This document shows, one piece after another, positions 9,461-18,802 of a DNA stretch of 64,000 bases. This DNA comes from Pantoea agglomerans (GTDB lineage: Bacteria; Pseudomonadota; Gammaproteobacteria; Enterobacterales; Enterobacteriaceae): assembly GCF_021397715.1 (NCBI RefSeq), contig NZ_CP090207.1, positions 186,001 through 250,000 on the forward strand. The letters are read 5' to 3'. The translations under genes were made by a program, and so were the position numbers. Numbering within the stretch: the stretch's first letter is position 1; each line of letters starts with the position of its first letter. The notes beneath the pieces are model-generated. The model was given only the letters and a program-made list of their open reading frames with translations, did no database searches and had not been told where the DNA came from.

Positions 9461-10393
9461 TTATGCGTTACGGTTGAGCCAGACCATATATTCAGCGACG
9501 CCCTGCGCCACCGTTTTAAACGGTTTGTCATAGCCGGCGGCACGCAGCTTAGTGAGATCGGCCTGAGTATAGGCCTGGTACCGTCCTTTGAGTTTTTCCG
9601 GGAACGGAATGTACTCAATCTGGCCTTTCTGATGGAACTTCAGCACCGCATCCGCCACTTCCTGGAAGGACTCAGCGCGGCCGGTACCGCAGTTATAGAT
9701 GCCGGAAATGTTGTTCTCCCAGCACCACAGGTTAACTGCCGCCACATCATCCACGTGGATGAAATCACGTTTGAAACCGTCGCTGCCTTCAAACAGTTTC
9801 GGATTTTCATCGTTGCTGATCTGCGTATTGAGATGGAAAGCGACGCTTGCCATGCTGCCTTTGTGGCCTTCACGCGGTCCGTAGACGTTGAAATAGCGGA
9901 AGCCGCACACCGGCGAGTTCGCTTCCGGCAGCATCTGACGGACATAGTGATCAAACAGCATTTTCGAGTAGCCGTAGACGTTAAGCGGCTGCTCGTACTG
10001 ACGTTCTTCGATGAAATTTTCGTTGCGGCCGCCGTAGGTGGCTGCCGAAGAGGCATAGAGGAACGGGATTTCGCGCTCCAGGCAGAAATGCAGCAGCTCT
10101 TTAGAGTACTGATAGTTGTTATCCATCATGTACTTGCCATCCCACTCGGTGGTGGCAGAGCAGGCGCCCTGATGAAATACCGCTTCGATAGGACCGAGGT
10201 CGTCGCCCGCCATCACGCTGATGAGGAACTCTTCTTTATCCATATAATCGACGATATCGAGGTCGACTAAATTGGCAAACTTGGTGCCATCCTTCAGATT
10301 ATCCACCACCAGAATGTCGGTGTGACCGCGATCGTTCAGCGCTTTGACGATGTTGCTGCCAATCATTCCTGCGCCGCCAGTTACGATAATCAT
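9461..10393 (-). CDS. hldD: ADP-L-glycero-D-manno-heptose 6-epimerase
   Basis: Last step of ADP-heptose synthesis: epimerises ADP-D,D-heptose to ADP-L,D-heptose, the donor for WaaC, WaaF and WaaQ. It is 310 aa, an extended short-chain dehydrogenase. The NADP-binding GGAGMIGSN sits at 6-14, Ser116 in [10 protein letters not shown], and the catalytic Tyr140/Lys144 in the YGYSK motif. The ATG at 10393 is preferred to a longer frame reaching 10465 because the family begins MIIVTGGAG and GAAGG lies just upstream. It is the first gene of the core operon. A 7-bp inverted repeat is found in its leader. Confidence 0.98.
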   Translation of the reverse strand: MIIVTGGAGMIGSNIVKALNDRGHTDILVVDNLKDGTKFANLVDLDIVDYMDKEEFLISVMAGDDLGPIEAVFHQGACSATTEWDGKYMMDNNYQYSKELLHFCLEREIPFLYASSAATYGGRNENFIEERQYEQPLNVYGYSKMLFDHYVRQMLPEANSPVCGFRYFNVYGPREGHKGSMASVAFHLNTQISNDENPKLFEGSDGFKRDFIHVDDVAAVNLWCWENNISGIYNCGTGRAESFQEVADAVLKFHQKGQIEYIPFPEKLKGRYQAYTQADLTKLRAAGYDKPFKTVAQGVAEYMVWLNRNA

Positions 10394-10416
10394 GTTGTTA
10401 CCTTCAACGTTGTGGG

Positions 10417-10435
10417 GTGAAACAGGAGGTTTCAC
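10417..10435. repeat. Perfect 7-bp inverted repeat in the hldD leader
   Basis: GTGAAAC-AGGAG-GTTTCAC: perfect 7-bp arms around a 5-base spacer, 24 bases before the hldD ATG. It could form an RNA hairpin in the hldD leader or be an operator. CCCC lies next to it on the transcribed strand. E. coli hldD (rfaD) has a heat-shock promoter, but no full sigma-32 promoter with proper spacing could be confirmed here. Confidence 0.4.
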
Positions 10436-10623
10436 ACACGAATACTTCACATCATAACATTTCATCAGGGTGCAGACAGCCAGATGACTCTGTAACGATT
10501 TGTGCGGTATTCGCCAGGGCGTGAACTATGCTGCAAAAATGACATTCTGTTGGGCGATTTATCGTGGAGAGGCGGTCTGTTCAGTAAGATGTGCCAAATT
10601 TTTGCCATCTGAGGAGAGCAATA

Positions 10624-11820
10624 ATGCCCGCGCAATTTTATCAACAACTTCGTCAGCAACTCGATACTGCACGTCAGGAAGGCCTGTTTAAACAGGAGCG
10701 GATTATCACCTCTGCCCAGCAGACGGAAATCGCGGTCGGCAGCGACCCGGCGGTGATTAACTTCTGCGCCAACAACTATCTGGGGTTAGCCAACCATCCC
10801 GCACTGATTCAGGCGGCGAAAGAGGGCATGGACTCGCACGGATTTGGCATGGCGTCAGTGCGCTTCATCTGCGGTACTCAGGACAGCCACAAGCTGCTGG
10901 AAAAACGGCTGGCAGAATTTCTCGGGATGGAAGATGCCATCCTCTACTCCTCCTGCTTCGATGCCAATGGCGGCTTATTTGAAACCCTGCTGGATGCTCA
11001 GGATGCCATTATTTCTGATGCCCTGAACCACGCCTCGATCATTGACGGCGTCCGGCTCTGCAAAGCGCAGCGCTATCGCTACGCCAATAACGATATGACG
11101 CAGCTGCGTGCACGTCTGCAGGAGGCGCGTGCTAACGGTGCCCGTCATATCCTGATCGAGACCGATGGCGTGTTCTCAATGGATGGCGTGATTGCTAACC
11201 TGCGGGCAATCTGCGATCTGGCCGATGAATTTTCTGCGCTGGTAATGGTGGATGATTCACATGCGGTGGGCTTTGTCGGCAATGCCGGCCGCGGAACGCA
11301 CGAATATTGCGAGGTGATGGGCCGTGTTGACATCATCACCGGCACGCTGGGCAAAGCGCTGGGCGGCGCGTCCGGTGGCTACACCGCGGCGAAAGCGGAA
11401 GTGGTGGAGTGGCTGCGTCAGCGGTCGCGTCCTTATCTGTTTTCCAACTCGCTGGCACCGGCAATCGTTGCTGCGTCACTGCGGGTACTTGATCTGTTGA
11501 GTGAAGGCGACGGGCTGCGTCAGCGTCTGTGGGACAACGCCCGCTTCTTCCGTGAGCAGATGACCGCAGCCGGCTTTACGCTGGCCGGTGCCGACCACGC
11601 CATTATCCCGGTAATGCTGGGTGAAGCCAGCGTGGCGCAGGAGTTTGCCCGTCTGCTGCAACAGGAAGGCATCTACGTCACCGGCTTCTTCTATCCGGTG
11701 GTACCCAAAGGTCAGGCGCGCATCCGCACCCAGATTTCTGCGGCGCACAGCCAGCAGCAGCTGGAACGCGCAGTGGCGGCGTTTACCCGAATCGGCAAAC
11801 AACTGGGCGTCATCGCCTGA
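10624..11820 (+). CDS. kbl: Glycine C-acetyltransferase (2-amino-3-ketobutyrate CoA ligase)
   Basis: PLP enzyme that cleaves 2-amino-3-ketobutyrate with CoA to glycine and acetyl-CoA, the second step of threonine degradation after Tdh. It is 398 aa. The PLP lysine is Lys244 in [30 protein letters not shown] and VDDSHAVGF are family signatures. The ATG at 10624 follows GGAGAG; the frame is open 11 codons further up, but the family starts here (xxEFYQQL). tdh follows after 10 bases. Divergent from hldD. Confidence 0.98.
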   Translation: MPAQFYQQLRQQLDTARQEGLFKQERIITSAQQTEIAVGSDPAVINFCANNYLGLANHPALIQAAKEGMDSHGFGMASVRFICGTQDSHKLLEKRLAEFLGMEDAILYSSCFDANGGLFETLLDAQDAIISDALNHASIIDGVRLCKAQRYRYANNDMTQLRARLQEARANGARHILIETDGVFSMDGVIANLRAICDLADEFSALVMVDDSHAVGFVGNAGRGTHEYCEVMGRVDIITGTLGKALGGASGGYTAAKAEVVEWLRQRSRPYLFSNSLAPAIVAASLRVLDLLSEGDGLRQRLWDNARFFREQMTAAGFTLAGADHAIIPVMLGEASVAQEFARLLQQEGIYVTGFFYPVVPKGQARIRTQISAAHSQQQLERAVAAFTRIGKQLGVIA

Positions 11821-11830
11821 GGAATCGACC

Positions 11831-12859
11831 ATGAAAGCACTCGCCAAACTCAAACCAGAAGCGGGCATCTGGATGGTGACCGACGCGCCAGTTCCTGAGC
11901 CGGGCCATAACGACCTGCTGATAAAGATCCGCAAAACGGCTATCTGCGGCACCGACGTGCATATCTACAACTGGGATGACTGGTCGCGTAAAACCATTCC
12001 GGTGCCGATGATTGTGGGCCATGAGTATGTTGGTGAAGTGGTCGCGATCGGGCAGGAAGTTAAAGGCTTTACGGTGGGCGATCGGGTGTCAGGCGAAGGC
12101 CACATCACCTGTGGTCACTGCCGCAACTGCCGCGCCGGACGGACTCATCTGTGCCGCAATACCGTTGGCGTAGGCGTCAACCGTCAGGGCTGTTTTGCTG
12201 AATATCTGGTCATCCCGGCCTTCAACGCGTTCAAAATCCCTGGCAACATTTCCGATGAGCTGGCGGCGATTTTTGATCCGTTCGGCAATGCGGTGCATAC
12301 CGCGCTGTCGTTTGATCTGGTGGGTGAAGATGTGCTGATCTCCGGTGCCGGCCCGATCGGCATTATGGCGGCGGCAGTCTGTCGTCACGTTGGCGCGCGC
12401 AATGTGGTGATTACCGACATCAATGAATACCGGCTGTCGCTGGCGCAAAAAATGGGCGTCACCCGGGCGGTCAACGTGGCAAAAGAAGATCTGCGTGAGG
12501 TGATGCAGTCGCTGGGGATGACCGAAGGATTTGATGTCGGGCTGGAGATGTCAGGCGCACCGCCTGCTTTCCGTACGCTGCTGGAGGTGATGAACCACGG
12601 CGGACGCATTGCGCTGCTGGGTATCCCGCCGGGCGAAATGGCCATCGACTGGAATCTGGTGATTTTTAAAGGGCTGTTTATTAAGGGGATCTACGGCCGT
12701 GAGATGTTTGAGACCTGGTATAAAATGGCGGCGCTGATTCAGTCCGGCCTCGATTTAACGCCGATTATCACCCATCGCTATGCGATTGATGATTTTCAGC
12801 AGGGCTTTGATGAGATGCGTTCCGGCCGTTCAGGAAAAGTGATCCTGAACTGGGATTAA
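11831..12859 (+). CDS. tdh: L-threonine 3-dehydrogenase
   Basis: NAD-dependent, zinc-containing medium-chain dehydrogenase oxidising L-threonine to 2-amino-3-ketobutyrate, the substrate of Kbl. It is 342 aa, one more than E. coli. Catalytic zinc ligands are Cys39, His64 and Glu65. The structural zinc cysteines are at 94, 97, 100 and 108 (CGHCRNC...C). The Rossmann GAGPIG follows. The true ATG is 11831; the frame stays open into kbl upstream but only as overlap. Cotranscribed with kbl. Confidence 0.98.
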   Translation: MKALAKLKPEAGIWMVTDAPVPEPGHNDLLIKIRKTAICGTDVHIYNWDDWSRKTIPVPMIVGHEYVGEVVAIGQEVKGFTVGDRVSGEGHITCGHCRNCRAGRTHLCRNTVGVGVNRQGCFAEYLVIPAFNAFKIPGNISDELAAIFDPFGNAVHTALSFDLVGEDVLISGAGPIGIMAAAVCRHVGARNVVITDINEYRLSLAQKMGVTRAVNVAKEDLREVMQSLGMTEGFDVGLEMSGAPPAFRTLLEVMNHGGRIALLGIPPGEMAIDWNLVIFKGLFIKGIYGREMFETWYKMAALIQSGLDLTPIITHRYAIDDFQQGFDEMRSGRSGKVILNWD

Positions 12860-12863
12860 CAAA

Positions 12864-12886
12864 ACGGCCGCCGTGGAGCGGCCGCG
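12864..12886. terminator. GC-rich hairpin between convergent tdh and GT gene
   Basis: CGGCCGC (12865-12871) pairs with GCGGCCG (12878-12884) around a 6-base loop, right after the tdh stop and just before the stop of the convergent gene. Neither side has a long T-tract, so this may be a weak or shared terminator. Confidence 0.45.
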
Positions 12887-12889
12887 TTG

Positions 12890-13801
12890 CTATGCCTGCT
12901 TTTTCTCTTCATCGGTCAGGTAGCGCACCTTACGGGTGTAATCCTGACCTTTGAAGGTCAGCGGCTGGCGGGGATCGTCAAGATATTTCTGCCATTCCGA
13001 CAGCGGAAAACCACCGTGCGCGCCGACCACTTCCGGCGGGATCACGGCTGACTGACCGCCCATCTTCTTCGAAACCGGCCAGTTGGCCCATTCACCCAGA
13101 TTCACGGTGTTGAGATCCAGCATATCCAGCAACACCGCCAGCGGCAGCTGGTCAGTGGGCGGCTGGCTGTCATTCATTAAGTTCCAGGTGTCATTAAACA
13201 GGGTCAGCCACAGCGGTGAAACCCGTTGCCATACCGCGCGGGTTGCCGCCAGATAAGCGCCATTGACGTGGTCAACCAGGTAAGGACGGATGCTGGGCAG
13301 GTAGTAGGCCGGAATCGCTTCTTCAGGCGCACCTTCCAGTTTGGCAATCATTTTCCCCTGGCGGAAGCTGGAGTAGAGATGGCCTGGCTTCATGCGGATG
13401 TCAGGCATTTTCAGCAGGTTGAGGTCAGAATCGATCATCAGAATACCGTCGCCTCTGGCCTGCAGCGGCGCCTGCATTTTGATTAACCGGCTGCGATAGA
13501 TCTGCTTATAGCGATAGCTTTCTTCGCGATGCGGGACATCCAGCGTGGCAATCCGGGTTTTCGCTGGCAGCTCGCCAAAGGCGGAGGCGGGCTGATCGCT
13601 GACGATCACAATCTCTTCCAGCTGGGTCGCAAAGCGCGCAGCAAACGTGGCGCTAAGTTTTGCTTCTTCGATGTAATCCGCGCCGGTGCAGGGGATCACC
13701 ACTGAGGTGACCGTGACATCGCCCTGAACGCCCGCCTGATCGTAGGGCAGATTATGGCGCGCCCGGATATGGCGATAGCGAGGATTTAAAAAATTAAACA
13801 T
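12890..13801 (-). CDS. Putative glycosyltransferase of unknown acceptor (DxD motif)
   Basis: 303 aa from the ATG at 13801, which overlaps the upstream GT4 gene by 8 bases; a longer frame to 13897 would lie inside that gene and is unlikely. I do not recognise a named family. VVIPCTGADYIEEAKLS and EEIVIVSDQPASAF resemble the GT-A N-terminal fold. GILMIDSDLNLLKMPD supplies an Asp-Ser-Asp motif near residue 121. DHVNGAYLAATRAVW is a later acceptor-type motif. The C-terminus is charged (DEEKKQA). No signal peptide or membrane span is seen. Pairing with a GT4 gene suggests a cell-surface glycan, possibly LPS core or a polysaccharide. Function is inferred only. Confidence 0.6.
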   Translation of the reverse strand: MFNFLNPRYRHIRARHNLPYDQAGVQGDVTVTSVVIPCTGADYIEEAKLSATFAARFATQLEEIVIVSDQPASAFGELPAKTRIATLDVPHREESYRYKQIYRSRLIKMQAPLQARGDGILMIDSDLNLLKMPDIRMKPGHLYSSFRQGKMIAKLEGAPEEAIPAYYLPSIRPYLVDHVNGAYLAATRAVWQRVSPLWLTLFNDTWNLMNDSQPPTDQLPLAVLLDMLDLNTVNLGEWANWPVSKKMGGQSAVIPPEVVGAHGGFPLSEWQKYLDDPRQPLTFKGQDYTRKVRYLTDEEKKQA

Positions 13802-15023
13802 GGGGTTTTTCTCTGACGACGCTCTGGAGAATAGTCTCGACGCCGCTGACATAGGTTTCAATAGCGTATTGTTCACGCACGCGCTTGCCTGCCGCATTGA
13901 TCAGTCGCTGACGTAAATCCGCATCCTGCCACAGGGCAGTGAGATGCTGGGTCAGTTGCACCACATTGCCGTAATCAAACAGCAACCCGGTTTCATCATG
14001 ACTGATCAATTCGGCAGTGCCGACCACGCGTGAGCCGATCACGGCGGTGTTCACCAGCATCGCTTCCAGCACCACGCGGGGCAGGCCTTCGCTGCGCGAC
14101 GCCAGGATAAAAGTATCGAAGGCGGTGAGATAATCCAGCGCGTTATTCTGAAACCCGGTAAACACCACATGATGCTGAATATTTTCCGCCGTCGCCAGCT
14201 GCAGCAGATGCTGGAGTTCGGGACCGGCGCCAACAAGGATCATTTTCCAGTCAGCGTCCGGATGGGCGCGTTTGAAACGTCCCAGCGCCTGTAGAATATG
14301 ATGATTAGATTTACGTAATATCAGCGATCCAATCGAGCCAAACACAAAGGTGTTGGGAGACAGTTTAAAGCGCTGACGCACGTCAAGGCGGTCGGGCAGC
14401 GGCTGATGAATATCGATGGCGTTGCTGACGGTAAAACAGCGAGCCGCATTGACGCCGTGCTTGCGTAACGTAGCGTTCACGCCCTCCGAGACCGCAATCA
14501 CCGCCTGACAATCCTGATTTACCATGCTGACCAGGCGCGGCTCCAGCAGCGGATCGATACGGCAGTGCTGCACCACGGCAACATTCAGACCCCGTGCCGC
14601 CAGATAGCCTTCAACGTTGGTGCTGGGCTGGTTGTTCATGTAGAGAATGTCGTAATTACCCAGCTGTAGCAGCGAATTGATTTTGCTGGCGTTGGGGATG
14701 ACGCGCCAGCGCTCATCAACCAGGTCGATAGCGCGCTTCTTGAGTTTTTTATTAAAAAACAGCAGGGCACGCATCACTTCTTTGACGACTTTGGCCCAGC
14801 GCGGTTGTTTGATCTGTGGAATGAAAAAGACCGGGATATCCAGAGCCAGCAACGCGGACTCAATGGTTTCGTCGTTGCCACGACTGTAGTTGTGGTAGAA
14901 GCAGCAGGTGATATCGAATTTCTGACGATCAATACGCTTCAGCAGCTCAAGCATGCTGTTGGTACCGCCACCCCATTCTCTGCCGTTATCCAGCAGCAGA
15001 ATTTTTTGTTTATTAATCGTCAT
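13794..15023 (-). CDS. GT4-family glycosyltransferase
   Basis: 409 aa from the ATG at 15023; a TTG three codons upstream is an alternative. A GT-B enzyme: LLLDNGREWGGGTNSMLELLKRI is the N-terminal glycine-rich acceptor loop. GSIGSLILRKSNHH is the start of the donor domain. SRSEGLPRVVLEAMLVNTAVIGSRVVGT carries the EX7E signature. LFDYGNV is the usual tail motif. It is the upstream member of a two-gene unit with the DxD protein. It resembles LPS or exopolysaccharide glycosyltransferases of the GT4 group; substrate unknown. It lies outside the main waa operons, separated by kbl-tdh. Confidence 0.82.
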   Translation of the reverse strand: MTINKQKILLLDNGREWGGGTNSMLELLKRIDRQKFDITCCFYHNYSRGNDETIESALLALDIPVFFIPQIKQPRWAKVVKEVMRALLFFNKKLKKRAIDLVDERWRVIPNASKINSLLQLGNYDILYMNNQPSTNVEGYLAARGLNVAVVQHCRIDPLLEPRLVSMVNQDCQAVIAVSEGVNATLRKHGVNAARCFTVSNAIDIHQPLPDRLDVRQRFKLSPNTFVFGSIGSLILRKSNHHILQALGRFKRAHPDADWKMILVGAGPELQHLLQLATAENIQHHVVFTGFQNNALDYLTAFDTFILASRSEGLPRVVLEAMLVNTAVIGSRVVGTAELISHDETGLLFDYGNVVQLTQHLTALWQDADLRQRLINAAGKRVREQYAIETYVSGVETILQSVVREKPHV

Positions 15024-15126
15024 CCGTCTCAATATTCCACACAGCAGCTCATGGCCCGACCCGGGATTATAGTAATTTCTGCATAGAATTGAACGCTAAG
15101 CTGCAGACTTAGCATTCATCGCAAAT

Positions 15127-16029
15127 TCAGAACAGACTTTTTATCCGCGTAAACAGCGGGCTTTGGGCCACGCTTTCGCTCACTACGTTCAGTGCCCGGG
15201 TCGCCGGAACCGGCGTCAGCGGCTGCGTTGGCTTACAGAGTCCTGGCGGCTGGAAGCGCGGTGTGGCCGGCTTTTGCGGCGTAACTGGCGTACGAGACCC
15301 GCGATGCAACGGCTCGTTCAGCAACTGGCTGGGCCTGACTAACGTAATCTCCGCTGGCAGCGTCGGTAACATCTGTTGCAGCACGCGTACCGTATTGGGA
15401 TGCGGATGACCAATCGCGATGGCGTAGCCATCACGCTGCGCCAGTTTCACCGCGCGGCTGAACTGCTGGCGAATGGCGTTGATATCCTGGCTGTCATCCA
15501 GAAAAACTCTGCGTTTCAGCACTTTGACCTGTGTTCCCTGCGCGGCTGGCACAGCCTGACTGTTGGCAATCGTCATGCTATCGAGGAAGTAGAGATTGTA
15601 GTGATTAAGCGCCTGCATCACTTTCTGCATCCCAGGCAGGCTGGAGGTCATTCTGCTGCCCATGTGGTTATTGAGGCCCACCGCATAAGGCACGTTGTTG
15701 ACCGCATTGCGCATGATGCGCGCCACCTCTTCGCTGCTCATCTCCGGCGTTAAGGTATCTTTCTCCAGCGGTTGCTTGCTGAGCGGTGCCATCGGCAGAT
15801 GAATCAGCACTTCGTGCCCCATCTGATGCGCTTTGCTGGCCATCTCATGCGCGTGCGGCGCATTGGGCAGCACGGCAACTGAAATCGCCTGCGGCATCTG
15901 CAGAACCTTATTTTCTTCGGCAGGACGATAGCCGACATCATCAATCACAATGGCGAGTTTGCCCGCGTGGGCAGCATAGCTGAGCAGCAGGCCGCTCAGC
16001 AGTACGGAGATTTTTCGAAGTTGCAGCAA
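15127..16029 (-). CDS. yibQ: Divergent polysaccharide deacetylase family protein YibQ
   Basis: Exported protein of the divergent polysaccharide deacetylase family (DUF610), 300 aa; a sugar or peptidoglycan role is assumed, not shown. A hydrophobic signal segment covers about residues 7-22 (ending AAHA). Family motifs include AIVIDDVGYRPAEEN, SVAVLPNAPHA, LIHLPMAPL, GLNNHMGSRMT and AIGHPHPNTVRVL. The C-terminal 60 residues are proline-rich and variable. The start appears to be TTG (16029), 3 bases after the envC stop, with AGGA upstream; no ATG lies near. Translation is coupled to envC. Confidence 0.9.
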   Translation of the reverse strand: MLQLRKISVLLSGLLLSYAAHAGKLAIVIDDVGYRPAEENKVLQMPQAISVAVLPNAPHAHEMASKAHQMGHEVLIHLPMAPLSKQPLEKDTLTPEMSSEEVARIMRNAVNNVPYAVGLNNHMGSRMTSSLPGMQKVMQALNHYNLYFLDSMTIANSQAVPAAQGTQVKVLKRRVFLDDSQDINAIRQQFSRAVKLAQRDGYAIAIGHPHPNTVRVLQQMLPTLPAEITLVRPSQLLNEPLHRGSRTPVTPQKPATPRFQPPGLCKPTQPLTPVPATRALNVVSESVAQSPLFTRIKSLF

Positions 16030-16032
16030 AAC

Positions 16033-17334
16033 TTATTTTCCTAACCACGGCAGTGGGTTGACGGCCTGGCCCTGACGTCGGATTTCAAAATAGAGCGATG
16101 GGGTGCCACGGCCACCGCTGGTACCGACCAGCGCGATCGGCTGACCGGCTTTCACCTGCGCCCCTACCGTGACCAGCGCACTCTGGTTATAGCCATACAG
16201 GCTCATATCGCCTTTACCGTGCTCCAGTACCACCACCAGGCCATAGCCCTGCAGCCAGTCGGCCATCAGCACGCGACCGTCGGCAATGGCTTTCACCTCG
16301 GTGCCTTCCTGCGCATCAATCACCAGCCCTTTCCAGCGCAGTTCACCCTGTAACTGTTCACCAAAGCGATGTTCGATACGCCCGCGTACCGGCCACAAGG
16401 CCTGACCGCCGGCGCGACCTAAGCCGCCTGTCCGGGCTACCAGTTCACGTTCACTTTGGGTCGGCTGATAACGCGAGCCTTTGGCTTTCGCCTGCGCCTG
16501 ACGCTGACGGACTTTTTCCGCCTCACGCGCTTCGCGGGCGGCACGTTCACGCGCCTCGCGTTCTGCCCGGGCGATTTTGTCCTGCAGGCGGGTTTCGTTC
16601 TGGCGCATCTCCACCAGATCGGCCTGATCTTTTTCCAGTGCGCTTTCCAGAGAGGTCAGGGTTTTCTTACGTGCTGCGCTCGCCTGTTGCAGTTTCTGCT
16701 GCTGGCTTTGCTGCTGGGCCAGCAGGCTCTTCTGCTGCTGCTGTTTCTGTTCCAGCGAGGCGCGCTGCTGATTCAAATTCTGACGTGTCTGCTGTAGTGC
16801 CTCAATGCTTTGCTGGCGCGCGGCATTCAGGTAACCAAAATAGGCCAGAATGCGCTCGCTGCGCTGGCTCTCTTCGCCACCCAGCAGCAGTTGCAGGCCA
16901 TTATGCTGACCCTGGCGAAACGCAGCATCGAGCTGCTGCGAAAGCAGCTTTTCCTGCTGTGTCTGCTGTTTTTCAAGCCGGGCAATCGAGGCGGCGAGCT
17001 GGGTAATTTCATTATTCAGGGCCGTCAGGCTATTGCGGGTTTCACGCAGCTGACGACTGGCCTGAGCGATAATTTTTTCCTGGCTCTGCAACTGATCCAG
17101 CAGCTTGCTGCGTTGCAGCTTTTGCGCTTTGACGCTTTTTTCTTTTTCGGCGATGTTTTGCTGAATAGACTGCAGCTGAGATTTGCTGTCATCTGCACTC
17201 TGCGCAGCGGCTGGCAATAACAGTGCGCCCGCACAAAGCAGGCTAAGGGAGAGGCTGGACAGATGTGTGGACAACGGCAGGTTATGGCCGTTGCGACGGG
17301 TCCTTGTGTGCGAAACGGTTGTTTTTCCCTTCAT
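16033..17334 (-). CDS. envC: Murein hydrolase activator EnvC
   Basis: Periplasmic activator of the amidases AmiA and AmiB during septal splitting, recruited by FtsEX. It is 433 aa from the ATG at 17334 (MKGKTT, like E. coli MRGKAI); the frame is open 49 codons further upstream but that stretch is not conserved. Residues 25-45 form a signal sequence ending AAAQSA. Residues about 50-300 are a long Gln/Arg-rich coiled coil. Residues about 325-433 are the degenerate LytM domain (GLVVVLEHGKGDMSLYGYN, SLYFEIRRQGQAVNP). gpmI, which sits beside envC in E. coli, is missing here. Confidence 0.96.
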   Translation of the reverse strand: MKGKTTVSHTRTRRNGHNLPLSTHLSSLSLSLLCAGALLLPAAAQSADDSKSQLQSIQQNIAEKEKSVKAQKLQRSKLLDQLQSQEKIIAQASRQLRETRNSLTALNNEITQLAASIARLEKQQTQQEKLLSQQLDAAFRQGQHNGLQLLLGGEESQRSERILAYFGYLNAARQQSIEALQQTRQNLNQQRASLEQKQQQQKSLLAQQQSQQQKLQQASAARKKTLTSLESALEKDQADLVEMRQNETRLQDKIARAEREARERAAREAREAEKVRQRQAQAKAKGSRYQPTQSERELVARTGGLGRAGGQALWPVRGRIEHRFGEQLQGELRWKGLVIDAQEGTEVKAIADGRVLMADWLQGYGLVVVLEHGKGDMSLYGYNQSALVTVGAQVKAGQPIALVGTSGGRGTPSLYFEIRRQGQAVNPLPWLGK

Positions 17335-17587
17335 AGGCCAATGATTATTCCACGATGAACCGCCGCTTACCAGCAAACCGCACCGGCATTTGCTTTTCCA
17401 GTTATGTCCGGTTTCCTCAGGACATCGCCTAAGCGTTACGCCATTTTTGCGCTTTCGCCAGATTTTTTTGGAAAATGACACTCAAATTGCCACTCTCGCC
17501 GCTTAGCATCTGTACATGAGAGGTGGCGCAGGTATACTCAGAACCCTTGTTTTAGCTTATTAGCCCGGTCTGGAGTCGTTACCCCTC

Positions 17588-18019
17588 ATGCAAGAAATTA
17601 TGCAGTTTGCAAGCAATCACCCCATCCTCAGTCTGGCGTGGGTCGCTTTACTCGTTCTGGTGATTGTGACTACCGTTAAAGGAATGTTCTCTAAGGTAAA
17701 AACCATCAGCCGCGGTGAAGCAACCCGCCTGATTAACAAAGAGGACGCGGTAGTTGTAGACGTGCGTTCGCGCGACGATTTTCGCAGAGGGCATATCTCT
17801 GGTGCGCTGAATGTGGCAGCCGCAGAGATTAAAAAAGGCAACTTAGGCGAACTGGAAAAACATAAAGCGCAGCCCATTATTGTGGTGTGTGCAACCGGAC
17901 AAAGCGCAGCCGATCCTGCTGCCCATCTGAGTGCAGCTGGCTTCACTCAGGTTTCGGTGCTGAAAGACGGCATCAGCGGCTGGAGCGGTGAAAATCTGCC
18001 GTTAATTCGCGGTAAATAA
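17588..18019 (+). CDS. yibN: Membrane-anchored rhodanese-like protein YibN
   Basis: 143 aa. Residues 12-31 are one transmembrane helix. Residues 40-140 form a rhodanese domain with [18 protein letters not shown] and the active-site Cys101 in VVCATGQSA. The exact substrate is unknown; a sulfur-relay or membrane role is assumed. It leads the yibN-grxC-secB-gpsA run, divergent from envC. A TATACT hexamer at 17533-17538 is a candidate -10 element, without a clear -35. Confidence 0.95.
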   Translation: MQEIMQFASNHPILSLAWVALLVLVIVTTVKGMFSKVKTISRGEATRLINKEDAVVVDVRSRDDFRRGHISGALNVAAAEIKKGNLGELEKHKAQPIIVVCATGQSAADPAAHLSAAGFTQVSVLKDGISGWSGENLPLIRGK

Positions 18020-18038
18020 TCTTACTGAGGTGCTAATC

Positions 18039-18293
18039 ATGGCAAATGTTGAGATGTACACCAAAGCAACCTGTCCTTACTGCCACCGGGCAAAGGCGCT
18101 GTTGACGCAAAAAGGCGTTTCGTTCCAGGAGATCCCCATCGATGGGGACATGGCGAAACGTGAAGAGATGATCAAGCGCAGCGGCCGCACGACCGTGCCT
18201 CAGATTTTCATTGATGCGCAGCACATTGGCGGCTGCGACGACTTATTCGCACTCGATAATCGCGAAGGTTTAGATCCCTTACTGCAGGCGTAA
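18039..18293 (+). CDS. grxC: Glutaredoxin 3
   Basis: 84 aa dithiol glutaredoxin. The CPYC active site is at Cys12 and Cys15. TTVPQIF carries the cis-proline, and GGCDDL is the glutathione-binding loop. It reduces protein disulfides and mixed disulfides using glutathione. The ATG at 18039 follows GAGG; a GTG three codons earlier (18030) is not the conserved start. It lies 19 bases after yibN. Confidence 0.98.
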   Translation: MANVEMYTKATCPYCHRAKALLTQKGVSFQEIPIDGDMAKREEMIKRSGRTTVPQIFIDAQHIGGCDDLFALDNREGLDPLLQA

Positions 18294-18331
18294 GTTTACG
18301 CCGGATATTCTCACTTATAGGACCTGGTCAC

Positions 18332-18802
18332 ATGTCAGAACACAACACTAACGAAATGCAATTCCAGATTCAGCGCGTCTACACCAAAGATATCTCGTTT
18401 GAAGCGCCTAACGCGCCGCAGGTTTTCCAGAAAGAGTGGGAGCCGGACGTAAAACTGGATCTGGATACTGCATCTTCTCAACTGGCTGACGAAGTCTATG
18501 AAGTCGTGCTGCGTGTGACTGTAACCGCGACCGTGGGTGAAGAGACGGCTTTCCTGTGTGAAGTTCAGCAGGCCGGTATTTTCACCATCAGCGGTATCGA
18601 AGGCACGCAGATGGCACATTGCCTGGGCGCTTACTGCCCGAACATTCTGTTCCCGTATGCACGCGAATGCATTACCAGCCTGGTTTCTCGTGGTACTTTC
18701 CCGCAGCTGAACCTGGCGCCGGTTAACTTTGATGCGCTGTTCATGAACTACCTGCAGCAGCAGCAAGGTGAAGAAGGCGCTGAACCACATCAGGATGCCT
18801 GA
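18332..18802 (+). CDS. secB: Protein-export chaperone SecB
   Basis: Homotetrameric cytoplasmic chaperone that keeps preproteins unfolded and hands them to SecA. It is 156 aa. Conserved segments include [20 protein letters not shown] and [13 protein letters not shown], and the acidic C-terminus resembles that of E. coli. The TGA stop shares one base with the gpsA ATG. An AGGA motif precedes the ATG. Confidence 0.98.
   Translation: MSEHNTNEMQFQIQRVYTKDISFEAPNAPQVFQKEWEPDVKLDLDTASSQLADEVYEVVLRVTVTATVGEETAFLCEVQQAGIFTISGIEGTQMAHCLGAYCPNILFPYARECITSLVSRGTFPQLNLAPVNFDALFMNYLQQQQGEEGAEPHQDA

Noticed and set aside
9632..10270. 212-aa frame antisense to hldD
   Set aside because: Fully inside a conserved gene, no ribosome site or family features.
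10394..10465. Longer N-terminus for hldD
   Set aside because: Extra 24 residues are not conserved and would cover the leader repeat; the Rossmann fold starts at MIIVTGG.
17335..17481. Longer N-terminus for envC
   Set aside because: The added 49 residues block a normal signal peptide and are not like EnvC or any remnant of GpmI.
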